DNA of 32,709 nt from contig JAFUZM010000154.1 of assembly GCA_017476605.1 (NCBI GenBank), positions 1-32,709 of the forward strand. Direction: 5' to 3'. Below the pieces are notes generated by a model, which searched no databases, was not told the DNA's origin, and worked only from the letters and a program-made list of their open reading frames with translations. Position 1 is the stretch's first letter. Every line of letters starts with the position of its first letter. Origin of the DNA: Clostridia bacterium. GTDB taxonomy: Bacteria > Bacillota > Clostridia > Christensenellales > Aristaeellaceae. The position numbers and the translations under genes are program-made. Shown here piece after piece: positions 1 to 7,818 of the stretch.

Positions 1-2
1 CA

Positions 3-1118
3 TGGGAATACTTCTCCCTTTGCTTCTGCGCCATCACGCTGGTTGCCTCTCTTTCCAAGGGCAACATCTGGAAGGGCCTCATGGCTGCAGGCCTCGGCCT
101 CATGCTGGGCTGCATCGGAATGGATCCCATTAACGGCTCTCAGCGTTTCACCTTTAAAAACGTCTATCTCTCCGGCGGCATCAGCACCGTTGCTCAGATG
201 CTCGGTATGTTCGCCATGTGCCAGATCATTCGTGACTCCGCCCGCGGCGAGGCTAAAATGCCTGAGGTCAACTCCAAAGCAGAAAAGGGCTTTGGAATCA
301 CCATTAAAGACTACATCGACAACATCAAGGTTGTCCTCTTTGCTTTTGCCACCGGTCTTTGGATCGGCTTCCTGCCCGGCATGGGCTCCGGCATCAGCAA
401 CATGGTCGCCTATGGCTATGCAAAGAGCGCCAGCAAGGACAAGACGCCTTTTGGCGAGGGCAATCCCTCCGGTATCTGGGCTTCTGAGACCGCAAACAAT
501 GCCTCCATCGGCGGTGCACTGATCCCGATGATGGCTCTTGGTATCCCGGGTGATGGCATTACCGCCATGCTCATTTCCGGACTCACGATCCATGGTCTTC
601 AGGCAGGTCCTCTGTTCATGACGGAACAGCCGAATCTTGCCTACCTGATCTTTGCCTGCGTTCTTGTCTCTGCCGTTGTCACCTTTATCGTGCAGGCAGC
701 AACCAAGCGCTGGTTTGCCTACATTCTGAGGATCCCCTACCACTACCTCTATTCCGTCATTCTTGTGATTGCCTATATCGGCGGCTACGGCATTTCCAAT
801 ACCATGTTCAACATCTATGTCATGCTGGCACTGTGCCTGCTTTCCCTGTTCATGAGTATTGGCGGACTGCCAACCTCTCCGCTGGTTCTCTCCTTCATCC
901 TCTCCTCCAAGCTGGAGGGCTATTTCCGCCGCGGCATCTCATACGCACACGGTTCCTATGCACCGTTCTTTACGCGTCCGCTTTCCGCCATTCTCCTTCT
1001 GCTTGCTATCTTCTGCGTCATCTGGCCGTATCTTTCCGAGCATCTCAAGCGGAAAAAAGCGGCTGCTGCACAGGAAGCTGCAGAAAAAGCCAAAAAATAC
1101 AATGTGAACGACGACTGA
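3..1118 (+). CDS. Tripartite tricarboxylate transporter permease, TctA family (5' end outside window)
   Basis: This is the large membrane subunit of a TctABC-type secondary transporter, which imports carboxylates with a periplasmic/extracellular binding protein. The reading frame is open from the first complete codon at position 3, so the start lies upstream; about 371 residues of a roughly 500-residue family are present. The translation shows many hydrophobic segments, glycine-rich TctA stretches (LPGMGSGISNMVAYGYAKSA and GGALIPMMALGIPGDGITAM) and a charged, alanine- and lysine-rich cytoplasmic tail. TctB and TctC would be expected upstream, outside the window. The next genes are GH28 and GH105 enzymes, so uptake of a uronate-type carboxylate is a reasonable inference, but the substrate is not shown by the sequence. 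Confidence 0.9.
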   Translation, partial: WEYFSLCFCAITLVASLSKGNIWKGLMAAGLGLMLGCIGMDPINGSQRFTFKNVYLSGGISTVAQMLGMFAMCQIIRDSARGEAKMPEVNSKAEKGFGITIKDYIDNIKVVLFAFATGLWIGFLPGMGSGISNMVAYGYAKSASKDKTPFGEGNPSGIWASETANNASIGGALIPMMALGIPGDGITAMLISGLTIHGLQAGPLFMTEQPNLAYLIFACVLVSAVVTFIVQAATKRWFAYILRIPYHYLYSVILVIAYIGGYGISNTMFNIYVMLALCLLSLFMSIGGLPTSPLVLSFILSSKLEGYFRRGISYAHGSYAPFFTRPLSAILLLLAIFCVIWPYLSEHLKRKKAAAAQEAAEKAKKYNVNDD

Positions 1119-1132
1119 TTGTTTGCATGTGA

Positions 1133-1174
1133 AATATGCCCAGGAGCGCAAAATGGGCGTTTCCTGGGCATATT
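1133..1174 (+). terminator. Stem-loop after tctA, possible terminator
   Basis: A 13-bp perfect stem (1133-1145 with 1162-1174) starts 15 bases after the tctA stop. The following tract (CTGTTC) is only weakly T-rich, so termination may be partial. No convincing promoter lies between this hairpin and the GH28 gene, so read-through or RNA processing is plausible. Confidence 0.55.
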
Positions 1175-1189
1175 CTGTTCAAGGAGCAG

Positions 1190-1271
1190 TGCCAAGCCAA
1201 ATGGTCAGAAAGCAGGTGCCTGACAAATTGGCTTGGCAAATCAACAATTTCTAATGTACCTGCACAGGAGG
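1190..1271 (+). ncRNA. Candidate pseudoknotted leader RNA (riboswitch-like), copy 1
   Basis: The leader of the GH28 gene can form P1 (1190-1200 with 1228-1238, 11 bp), then P2 (1204-1208 with 1220-1224), closing an 11-nt loop. Loop bases 1212-1219 (GCAGGTGC) can pair with 1256-1263 (GTACCTGC) over 8 bp, including one G-U, which gives a pseudoknot. The 3' partner ends at 1263 and the Shine-Dalgarno AGGAGG is 1266-1271, so folding would affect ribosome access. Positions 1204-1272 match 31704-31772 without gaps at 60 of 69 bases. A named RNA family was not recognised; the regulatory role and any ligand are inference. Confidence 0.65.
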
Positions 1272-1282
1272 GACATCTGAAC

Positions 1283-3322
1283 ATGGAAACATTACGCGAT
1301 ACCATTCTTTCCACGATTTCACTCCCCCAGTTACCGGAGCGGATCATCATTGCCGAGGAGGTCGGCATTCGCGCAAATACCGGTGAAAATCAGCAGTCCG
1401 CCATTCAGCATGCGATTGATCAGCTTTCTCTTGAAGGCGGCGGGATTCTGCTCATTCCAAAGGGCATCTACGATACGGGTGCCATTGAAATGAAAAGTCA
1501 TGTTCATCTGCGTCTTGACAGCCCGGAAACCATTCTCCGCTTCATTCCGGATCCTGCGCTCTATCCGGTCCGTTATGCCCACTGGGAAGCGACACCCTGC
1601 ATGAATTACAGTGCTCTGCTCTATGCCTGCGATGCGCACGATATCGTCATTTCCGGCCCCGGCCATCTCTACGGTGGTGCAGACCGGGAGCACTGGTGGA
1701 ACTGGCATCATCAGGTGGAGAATGCCTGGTCAAGCGATGACCGTGATTACCAGCTGGAGGACCGCTCGCTGCTGAGGCAAATGAATGCTGAGGGCGTCCC
1801 TGTTGAGGCACGTGTTTTTGGAAGCGGACATTATCTCCGTCCGAATTTCATTCAGTTCGTGCGTTGCGAGCGCATCATGCTGAGCGATTTCTCCCTTCAT
1901 AACAGCCCGATGTGGCAGATCAACCCGGTGTTCTGTAAGAGCATCGTCGTAGACAATGTAACCCTGTCAAGCCATGGTCCGAACAACGACGGCTGTGACC
2001 CGGAGAGCTGTAACGGCGTTGTAATCCGGAACTGTCGGTTTGATACAGGCGATGACTGCATTTCTCTCAAGTCCGGACGCGACCTGGATGGCCGGCGGGC
2101 AAACACCCCCTGCCAGAATGTTCTGATCGAACACAACCATTTCCTGGATGGTCATGGCGGCGTCGCACTGGGCAGTGAAATGAGCGGTGGCATCTCCAAT
2201 GTACTTGCCGACCACAACCATTTTGAAAGTCCAAATCTGACCTATGCCCTTCGCTTTAAGACGAATGCCCGGCGCGGGGGATACATCGAAAATGTCACCC
2301 TGTCAAACAGCGAAATCGCAAAGGTCGGCGGTGCCGCCCTCCACGGGACCATGCTCTATGAAGACGGCCGAAACGGCGAGTACCTGCCTGTATTTCGCAA
2401 CATCACGGTGGAAAACATAACCGCCCACGGCGGAGATTACGGCATCTTCCTGGAAGCTTTTCCGGAGGTGCCGATCACCGGCCTCATTCTCCGCAATATC
2501 CATATAGATGGCGTCCGCCAGACCCTTCACAGTCTCAATTGGGAAAATCCCATCATTGATAATGTAACGATCAACGGAAAAACCTATCCTCGTCCGGTTC
2601 ATGTCCGCATTCCGGACATTCCGGTTCCGGGTGCTGTCATCCACGGCACAGCGGAAATGGATGGAACTCAGGACCGCCTTGAGTGGCAATGGGAAACCTC
2701 ACAGGATGGGGTCACCTGGCAGCGTCACGGCCTGTGGGAAGCGTTCACCGTTCCCGTGGATGCCATTTACGTTCGTGCCGTCGCCATGGATGCTGCAGGA
2801 CAGCTGGAAAGAAGCATTCCCTATCTGGTCCTTCCCAGGTTTACACGTCCTCTCAATGACCGCCTTGCCTGTCGTGGCATACTTTCCATTGACGGGAGTT
2901 TCCCGGAATCCTCTCCGGTGACGCGCATCCAGCTTGCGCGGATGCTCTCACCTCTTGGCGAGTCAAGCAGGACCATGCCTCTTCCCGCTTCTGAGGAAAA
3001 TGCTGCCGAAATCGCTGTCGGGAACAGCTTCCTCTCTCTTGCCCCGGATGGCCGTTTCCATCCGGAGGAGCATGTGACCCGGCAGGCCTTTGCCACCGTG
3101 CTGATGCAGGCCTGCGGCATCAACTACCGCAATGCCTCAAGCACCATGCCGGTATGTGCCGATGTCCATGAGGTCACAAACAATTATGGGACCAACGTGG
3201 CACGCGCCCTCTATTTCCGCTTCCTTTCCCTTGAGTCAGGATACTTCCATCCAAACCGCGAGGTCACCTTCCTTGAGGCCATGGAAGCCATCAATCGCGT
3301 GGCCGATTTTGCCGGTCTCTGA
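1283..3322 (+). CDS. GH28 polygalacturonase-like protein with C-terminal SLH-like repeats
   Basis: A 679-residue pectinase-family protein, expected to hydrolyse galacturonic acid linkages. GH28 signatures are in order: N-N-D at 234-236 (family NTD), G-D-D with Asp257 and Asp258, G-H-G around His291, and R-F-K at 324-326 (family RIK). The parallel beta-helix spans roughly 20-440. An Ig/Fn3-like segment follows, then about 520-679 resembles three degenerate S-layer homology repeats; the second and third carry the typical FHP..VTR and FHPN..VT patterns. The start is ATG 1283, 11 bases after AGGAGG; the frame is open further upstream, but only across the terminator and RNA leader. No N-terminal signal peptide is visible, so it is probably cytoplasmic, which is odd for an SLH protein. 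GH105 follows 35 bases later. Confidence 0.88.
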   Translation: METLRDTILSTISLPQLPERIIIAEEVGIRANTGENQQSAIQHAIDQLSLEGGGILLIPKGIYDTGAIEMKSHVHLRLDSPETILRFIPDPALYPVRYAHWEATPCMNYSALLYACDAHDIVISGPGHLYGGADREHWWNWHHQVENAWSSDDRDYQLEDRSLLRQMNAEGVPVEARVFGSGHYLRPNFIQFVRCERIMLSDFSLHNSPMWQINPVFCKSIVVDNVTLSSHGPNNDGCDPESCNGVVIRNCRFDTGDDCISLKSGRDLDGRRANTPCQNVLIEHNHFLDGHGGVALGSEMSGGISNVLADHNHFESPNLTYALRFKTNARRGGYIENVTLSNSEIAKVGGAALHGTMLYEDGRNGEYLPVFRNITVENITAHGGDYGIFLEAFPEVPITGLILRNIHIDGVRQTLHSLNWENPIIDNVTINGKTYPRPVHVRIPDIPVPGAVIHGTAEMDGTQDRLEWQWETSQDGVTWQRHGLWEAFTVPVDAIYVRAVAMDAAGQLERSIPYLVLPRFTRPLNDRLACRGILSIDGSFPESSPVTRIQLARMLSPLGESSRTMPLPASEENAAEIAVGNSFLSLAPDGRFHPEEHVTRQAFATVLMQACGINYRNASSTMPVCADVHEVTNNYGTNVARALYFRFLSLESGYFHPNREVTFLEAMEAINRVADFAGL

Positions 3323-3357
3323 TTCTCCCTTATCACCCTTTCACAAAGGAGGAACAC

Positions 3358-4461
3358 ATGATGTGGGTCACCTATTTCAAACATTATCTTACCGATGTAT
3401 TCCCCCGCTTCCTTAACGAAAAGCCCTGGAATTATAAGAACGACCTGTGCATCGTTGGTGCCAGGGATCTTACTGCCGCCTCCGGGGATAAGACCTATCT
3501 GGAATATGTCCGTCCCTATGCTGATCATTTGCTTGCAGCGGATGGCTCCATCCGGAACTTTCCCGAAGGCGAGCACAATATTGATAAGGTCAGCTTTGCC
3601 AAATCCCTTCGTATTTATCGCGATCTGACCGGTGATGACCGCTTTGAGAAGGCTCTCGGGAAATGCGAAAGTACCCTCTTTGATTACCCGAGAACGGAAA
3701 CCGGAAACTTCTGGCACAAGGACATCTATCCGAATCAGGTGTGGCTGGATGGTCTTTATATGGGGCTTCCGGTCTATGCCGCCTACTCTGTTGAGCACAA
3801 AGCCGACAAGCTGGAGGATATCCTGGGGCAGTTCAGGACAGCCCATTCCCTTCTCTACAATCCAGCGCTCGGTCTTTACATGCATGCAAACGACTGCTCC
3901 CGCAGGATGGACTGGGCAAATCCCGTAACCGGGCAGAGCCCAACGGTCTGGCTGCGCGCAGAGGGCTGGTTCCTCATGGCTCTTGTCGATGTTTACGAAA
4001 TCATCAAAGAACAGACACCCGCGGCAAAAGAACTTTGCGAGTTCCTTTCGAATGCACTCCTGGGACTTCTCCCCTATCAGCAGGCAGAGACTAAGATGTT
4101 CCTGCAGATTCCCAATCTTCCCGATGAACCTCTCAATTATCCGGAAACCAGCGGCTCCGCCATGGTTGCCTATGCGCTCATGAAAGGCGCCCGCCTCGGG
4201 ATGATCCCGGTTTCCTGCTGGCATCTGGGCGAAGAGATTCTCACAGGAATTGAAAAGACGTATTTGCGCAAGGACGGCGAAAACTATTATCTTTATGGTA
4301 CCTGCGCCTCAGCAGGTCTTGGCCCCGGCCCTGACCACCGGACGGATCGCGATGGAACCATTCGCTATTATCTGAGCGAAAAACAGATGGTTGACAATCA
4401 GCATGGCGCTGCCGCCTGCATGATGGCCTTCAGTGAATACCTCTACGGTGCTCCGAATTAA
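3358..4461 (+). CDS. GH105 unsaturated rhamnogalacturonyl / glucuronyl hydrolase
   Basis: A 367-residue (alpha/alpha)6-barrel enzyme of the YteR/YesR type. These hydrolases remove the 4,5-unsaturated uronic acid that pectate or rhamnogalacturonan lyases leave on oligosaccharides, normally in the cytoplasm. The family motif WLDGLYMG is present with candidate catalytic Asp131, followed by further barrel motifs (TVWLRAEGWFLMALVD, and SGSAMVAYALMKG near the end). There is no signal peptide. The start at 3358 sits five bases after AGGAGG; a second ATG follows at once. With the GH28 gene just upstream it makes a two-gene pectin-oligosaccharide unit, probably under the leader RNA at 1190-1271. Length agrees with the family. 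Confidence 0.9.
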   Translation: MMWVTYFKHYLTDVFPRFLNEKPWNYKNDLCIVGARDLTAASGDKTYLEYVRPYADHLLAADGSIRNFPEGEHNIDKVSFAKSLRIYRDLTGDDRFEKALGKCESTLFDYPRTETGNFWHKDIYPNQVWLDGLYMGLPVYAAYSVEHKADKLEDILGQFRTAHSLLYNPALGLYMHANDCSRRMDWANPVTGQSPTVWLRAEGWFLMALVDVYEIIKEQTPAAKELCEFLSNALLGLLPYQQAETKMFLQIPNLPDEPLNYPETSGSAMVAYALMKGARLGMIPVSCWHLGEEILTGIEKTYLRKDGENYYLYGTCASAGLGPGPDHRTDRDGTIRYYLSEKQMVDNQHGAAACMMAFSEYLYGAPN

Positions 4462-4462
4462 C

Positions 4463-4500
4463 AATCACCGGCATCCACACAGATGCCGGTGATTCTTTAT
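4463..4500 (+). terminator. Rho-independent terminator after the GH28-GH105 unit
   Basis: A 13-bp perfect stem (4463-4475 with 4482-4494), 6-nt loop, followed by CTTTAT. It starts one base after the GH105 stop codon. Confidence 0.85.
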
Positions 4501-4572
4501 CCTGGATCAAATTCTCTCCTCCCGTCGTAAGCTTCGTCTATTACCTGAATCAGCCGTCCATTGTGATAACAA

Positions 4573-4601
4573 TTGACCAATGAAGAGCGAAAGTATACAA
4601 T
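4573..4601 (+). promoter_or_regulatory. Sigma-A type promoter for the TIR-Sel1 gene
   Basis: TTGACC (4573-4578), a 17-bp spacer and TACAAT (4596-4601). Predicted transcription start is about 4608, giving a leader of about 140 nt. The bases just upstream (4561-4572, TTGTGATAACAA) form a short dyad that could be an operator. Confidence 0.7.
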
Positions 4602-4619
4602 AGTTTCATCGACATCACT

Positions 4620-4650
4620 TGCACAGGAATCTCAACGAGATTCCTGTGCA
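4620..4650 (+). repeat. Perfect 13-bp inverted repeat in the TIR-Sel1 leader
   Basis: Arms 4620-4632 and 4638-4650 are perfectly complementary with a 5-nt loop (CAACG). No T-tract follows, so it is not a typical terminator. It lies about 12 nt after the predicted transcription start and could stabilise the mRNA 5' end or bind a regulator. Confidence 0.7.
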
Positions 4651-4747
4651 CGCCCAAGGTTTCTGCAAAGAGCCTTTACGCCGGATGCACTCTAAGCATA
4701 GACATAGAGATGAACCACACAGAGAAGCACAGCGAAGGATAGATAAA

Positions 4748-6169
4748 ATGGAAAACTACGCATTTGACGCTTTTATCAGTTACAGCCACCGGGATATGAA
4801 ATGGGGCCGCTGGCTGCAGCGGCGCCTTGAGACCTTTTCGATTCCCCGGGAAAAAGGGCAACAGAAGCCACCACGGAGCAAGCTGCGTGTCTTTCGGGAT
4901 CAGACCGATCTGGCAGGCGCGGAGCTGCAGGCATCCCTGAACCGGGAGCTCGAAAACTCCCGCTTCCTGGTCGTCATATGCTCCCCATACAGTGCAGCTT
5001 CCCACTGGGTCAATGAGGAAATCCGCCACTTCTGCTCTCTTGGGCGCCGGGACCACATCATCCCCTTTATCGTTTCCGGCGAGCCAAACAGCGATCATCC
5101 TGAGCTGGAATGCTATCCGCCAGCTCTCCGCATTGAGGCAGAAGATGAACTTCTGGGCGCCAACATCCAGGAAATCGGCAAAAACAAAGCATTCCTCAAG
5201 GTTGTTTCCGTCGTCCTGGATCTCAGGCTGAACCGACTGGTAGACAGAGAAAAACAGCGTCGCCTTCGTGTAGGGCTTACCACGGGGTCCCTGATTGCCA
5301 TATCTCTCACGATTACCGGCATTCTGCTTTGGCGCAATGTAGTAATCAGCCGAAAGAATGAACAGTTGTCCTTTGACATTTACGGTGCTGCCATTGTGTC
5401 CTATGCGCAAAAAGATGCCATTGGACCTGCAGAGCTCTCTTTTCTTGAGGAATCGGCGGCGGCCGGAAACGTCGACGCCATGATGCTGCTTGCGGATTGC
5501 TATCAGAACGGCTGGGGCACAGAGGTAAGCCCCTCCGCCGCCTTAAACTGGTATTCTCAGGCAGCGGAAGCGGGCAGCACTCAGGGAATGGTCGCTGTCG
5601 CTAACTGCTATCTGAACGGTCTTGGCGTAGAGGAAGATCCTGAGCAGGTTTTTCTCTGGAACCTGCGAGCGGCTGAGATGGGCGATCCTGCCGGAATGGT
5701 CAATGTCGCCTCCTGCTTCGAAGAAGGCTACGGTGTGGCTCCTGATTCCGGGAAGACGTATACCTGGTATGCCCAGGCGGCAGAGGCCGGTTACGATCTC
5801 GGCATGTACCATCTGTCCCGCTGTTACCGCAGTGGCATTGGCACTGAAGCAGATCCATCTCAATCGTTTTTCTGGATGAAAAAGCTCGCGGAAACCGGCA
5901 ATCATGAAGGGATGTATAACCTTGCTCTCATGTATCAGTATGGTTACGGTACGGTTGAGGAGCCGCGGGAAGCCTATCTGTGGTATCGCAAAGCTGCGGA
6001 AGCCGGGTATGCGGATGCCATGCGTATGGTCGGATGGTGCATCGAAAACCGGTACGGTGTCTACAACCTGCCGCTTGAATGGTATATGAAGGCAGTGGAA
6101 AACGGAGATGCATCAGCCATGAAGGATGTAGAGAGAATTCTTTCAGCTGCGGAGCAGCCAGCGGAATAG
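4748..6169 (+). CDS. TIR domain protein with one transmembrane segment and Sel1-like repeats
   Basis: A 473-residue protein with three parts. Residues 5-145 form a TIR domain (FDAFISYSHRD start, FRD box, S..W...E motif). Trp87 and Glu91 fit the position of the catalytic glutamate of NAD-cleaving TIR domains (W+4, as in SARM1). One hydrophobic segment lies at about 175-197. From about 240 there are six full Sel1-like repeats and part of a seventh, with consensus A/G-M...A..Y..G.G and W...AAE.G. The start at 4748 places the TIR motif at the N-terminus, after GAAGGATAG; the upstream in-frame ATG at 4619 would lie in the hairpin leader. TIR-SLR proteins may sense a partner through the repeats and act through TIR; a signalling or antiphage role is inference. 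No cyclase or second defence gene is adjacent. Confidence 0.85.
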   Translation: MENYAFDAFISYSHRDMKWGRWLQRRLETFSIPREKGQQKPPRSKLRVFRDQTDLAGAELQASLNRELENSRFLVVICSPYSAASHWVNEEIRHFCSLGRRDHIIPFIVSGEPNSDHPELECYPPALRIEAEDELLGANIQEIGKNKAFLKVVSVVLDLRLNRLVDREKQRRLRVGLTTGSLIAISLTITGILLWRNVVISRKNEQLSFDIYGAAIVSYAQKDAIGPAELSFLEESAAAGNVDAMMLLADCYQNGWGTEVSPSAALNWYSQAAEAGSTQGMVAVANCYLNGLGVEEDPEQVFLWNLRAAEMGDPAGMVNVASCFEEGYGVAPDSGKTYTWYAQAAEAGYDLGMYHLSRCYRSGIGTEADPSQSFFWMKKLAETGNHEGMYNLALMYQYGYGTVEEPREAYLWYRKAAEAGYADAMRMVGWCIENRYGVYNLPLEWYMKAVENGDASAMKDVERILSAAEQPAE

Positions 6170-6251
6170 TACTCCTGGATCATCATGTTTTATCCAGTCA
6201 TATTCCCATCATCTCGGAAATGATCTCATTCTGCCTGTTCTACGTACATAT

Positions 6252-6285
6252 AAGGCAGCCCCGTTTGAAGGGCTGCCTTTATCTA
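6252..6285. terminator. Bidirectional terminator between convergent genes
   Basis: A 10-bp perfect stem (6252-6261 with 6270-6279) with an 8-nt loop and a short T-rich tail (TTATCTATC) on the + strand. It lies between the TIR-Sel1 gene and the convergent ATPase gene. Confidence 0.7.
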
Positions 6286-6289
6286 TCGT

Positions 6290-7525
6290 TCATTTACCTG
6301 ATTCAGTCGAGGTTCTGAACTCCTCCAGAATCTCCCGATTCGGAATAAACACTTCTCCCTGCTCCGAGTCAATCCTTCCCTGGCTCTCATTCCCTTCAAA
6401 CCCAAGATATCCCAGATGAATCAGCAACGCCAGAATGTCATCTCTTCCCCGAAAGGATGTCATGTCATTCTGATATCCTTTCAGATTTACCTTTATACGC
6501 GCGCCACTCATCAGAAGAGCAACTGTCTCCTTCAGCCCGTCACAGTCCATCCTGATAAAATCAGCCAACGCCTCATAGTTCTCTGTCTTGTTCCAGTAAT
6601 TGTCCACGATTCCGTTTCTCATCACACTGACGACAGACAGCGGGCTGTAGATGGAGATTTTATGATCCGTGTATTCCCCCAGCCGGAACTTTGCACGTTT
6701 GTCCACGGGAATGTAGTCAGTCATCCGATATCCATCATACCACGATGAGATATCGCTGTATTCCATGTTGTATCTGCTGCAGAGCTCTCTGACTTCTTCT
6801 TCCGTAAAACCAGTATAAGGTGCCAGCTGCATCGGCTGTATCATGGAATACTCATCAAACATATTCAGTGCAGAATGCTGGCCATGCTTTTTGATTGGAA
6901 GGATCCCTGTCATGTACGCCAGTGCGATATGAGAATGATTCTTTAGTAAATCCCGCAGAAAATTCAGAAACTGTACCTGCCCGTCAATGTCGTTCTGTCT
7001 GGTTCGAAAAACCACATCCCATTCGTCGATGACAATGACGACTTTTCTGTCATAGGTCGAATAGACATCATCAATCGACTGAATAAGATCCGTTTCATCG
7101 AAGAAGTCAACCTCAGGATAGGATTTCTTCAGTTCCCGCACTACTACCTGTTGCAGCTTGATCAGACCATTTTCGACCGAAGTCTTTTCCTTGATGAATT
7201 TTGTCATCACTATGCGTAAAACGTCAAACTTCCCCAAATAGGCGTCCCAGCGGATGGTTCCATATTCCGTCTCAATCGGTTCCGTTCCGGATAATTTCAA
7301 GCTTTCAAACAGTTCACGGCTTTCTGCTCCCCTTCCATAATATGCACAGATCATATCCGCGGCCATGGTCTTACCAAATCTGCGTGGCCGTGATACGCAG
7401 ACATATTTATGCCTGGTTTTTACGACTGAATTCAGATACCGAATCATCTCCGTCTTATCCACGAAGATCGAGGAGTGCACTGCTTCCTCAAAAGAACTCT
7501 TTCCTGGATTAAGATATGTTCCCAT
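6290..7525 (-). CDS. AAA-ATPase-like protein lacking the usual C-terminal PD-(D/E)XK nuclease domain
   Basis: A 411-residue member of the family often annotated AAA-ATPase_like plus DUF1703 (PD-(D/E)XK). The N-terminus has the typical pattern of a short lead-in, VDKT at 22-25, and a Walker A variant PRRFGKT with Lys52. A Walker B-like VVIVIDEWD follows at about 160. Family members usually run to about 520-560 residues with a nuclease domain at the end. Here the protein stops soon after IPNREILEEF, about where that domain would begin. No continuation is seen in other frames before the terminator at 6252-6285. The function of the family is unknown; links to mobile DNA or defence have been suggested. 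The start codon follows AAGGGG. Confidence 0.8.
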   Translation of the reverse strand: MGTYLNPGKSSFEEAVHSSIFVDKTEMIRYLNSVVKTRHKYVCVSRPRRFGKTMAADMICAYYGRGAESRELFESLKLSGTEPIETEYGTIRWDAYLGKFDVLRIVMTKFIKEKTSVENGLIKLQQVVVRELKKSYPEVDFFDETDLIQSIDDVYSTYDRKVVIVIDEWDVVFRTRQNDIDGQVQFLNFLRDLLKNHSHIALAYMTGILPIKKHGQHSALNMFDEYSMIQPMQLAPYTGFTEEEVRELCSRYNMEYSDISSWYDGYRMTDYIPVDKRAKFRLGEYTDHKISIYSPLSVVSVMRNGIVDNYWNKTENYEALADFIRMDCDGLKETVALLMSGARIKVNLKGYQNDMTSFRGRDDILALLIHLGYLGFEGNESQGRIDSEQGEVFIPNREILEEFRTSTESGK

Positions 7526-7583
7526 CCCATTCCCCTTACTGATTTTCTTTTCTTCAAAGCAATCGTTACGATCATCACTTCAT

Positions 7584-7612
7584 ATTTTACCAAACAAACA
7601 TGGACACGCCAA
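7584..7612 (-). promoter_or_regulatory. Promoter for the AAA-ATPase-like gene
   Basis: Read on the minus strand: TTGGCG (7612-7607), 17-bp spacer, TAAAAT (7589-7584). It lies about 60 bp before the start codon at 7525. Confidence 0.5.
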
Positions 7613-7712
7613 GAACTGTCTCGGGGTGAGCATCGTATTTTTAGCCAAACGCGAAATACCGGTTTGCCCCTCCAAGTGCATGAGCGTACCCGGCAAATTT
7701 CTTATTTGTCTA

Positions 7713-7741
7713 TTGACTTAATATACTTTTCGATGTAAGAT
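7713..7741 (+). promoter_or_regulatory. Promoter for tcdA
   Basis: TTGACT (7713-7718), 17-bp spacer, TAAGAT (7736-7741). It lies about 78 bp upstream of the tcdA start chosen here. Confidence 0.55.
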
Positions 7742-7818
7742 ACCCACACATTCGGCTTTTGCCGATGTTTTCCTTTTTTCTGTGCTCTGCACAAACTGAA
7801 CTGAAATGGCGAAAACCA

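Noticed and set aside
1204-1272. Leader repeat as a mobile element or DNA operator
   Set aside because: The match is limited to the leader and stops at the Shine-Dalgarno site, differences keep base pairing, and copy 2 lies downstream of its promoter.
1136-1282. Upstream extension of the GH28 protein to ATG 1136
   Set aside because: The extra 49 residues would be encoded by the terminator stem and leader RNA; ATG 1283 has the AGGAGG site.
3211-4224. 337-codon minus-strand frame across GH28 and GH105
   Set aside because: Crosses two clear genes on the other strand and shows no family features.
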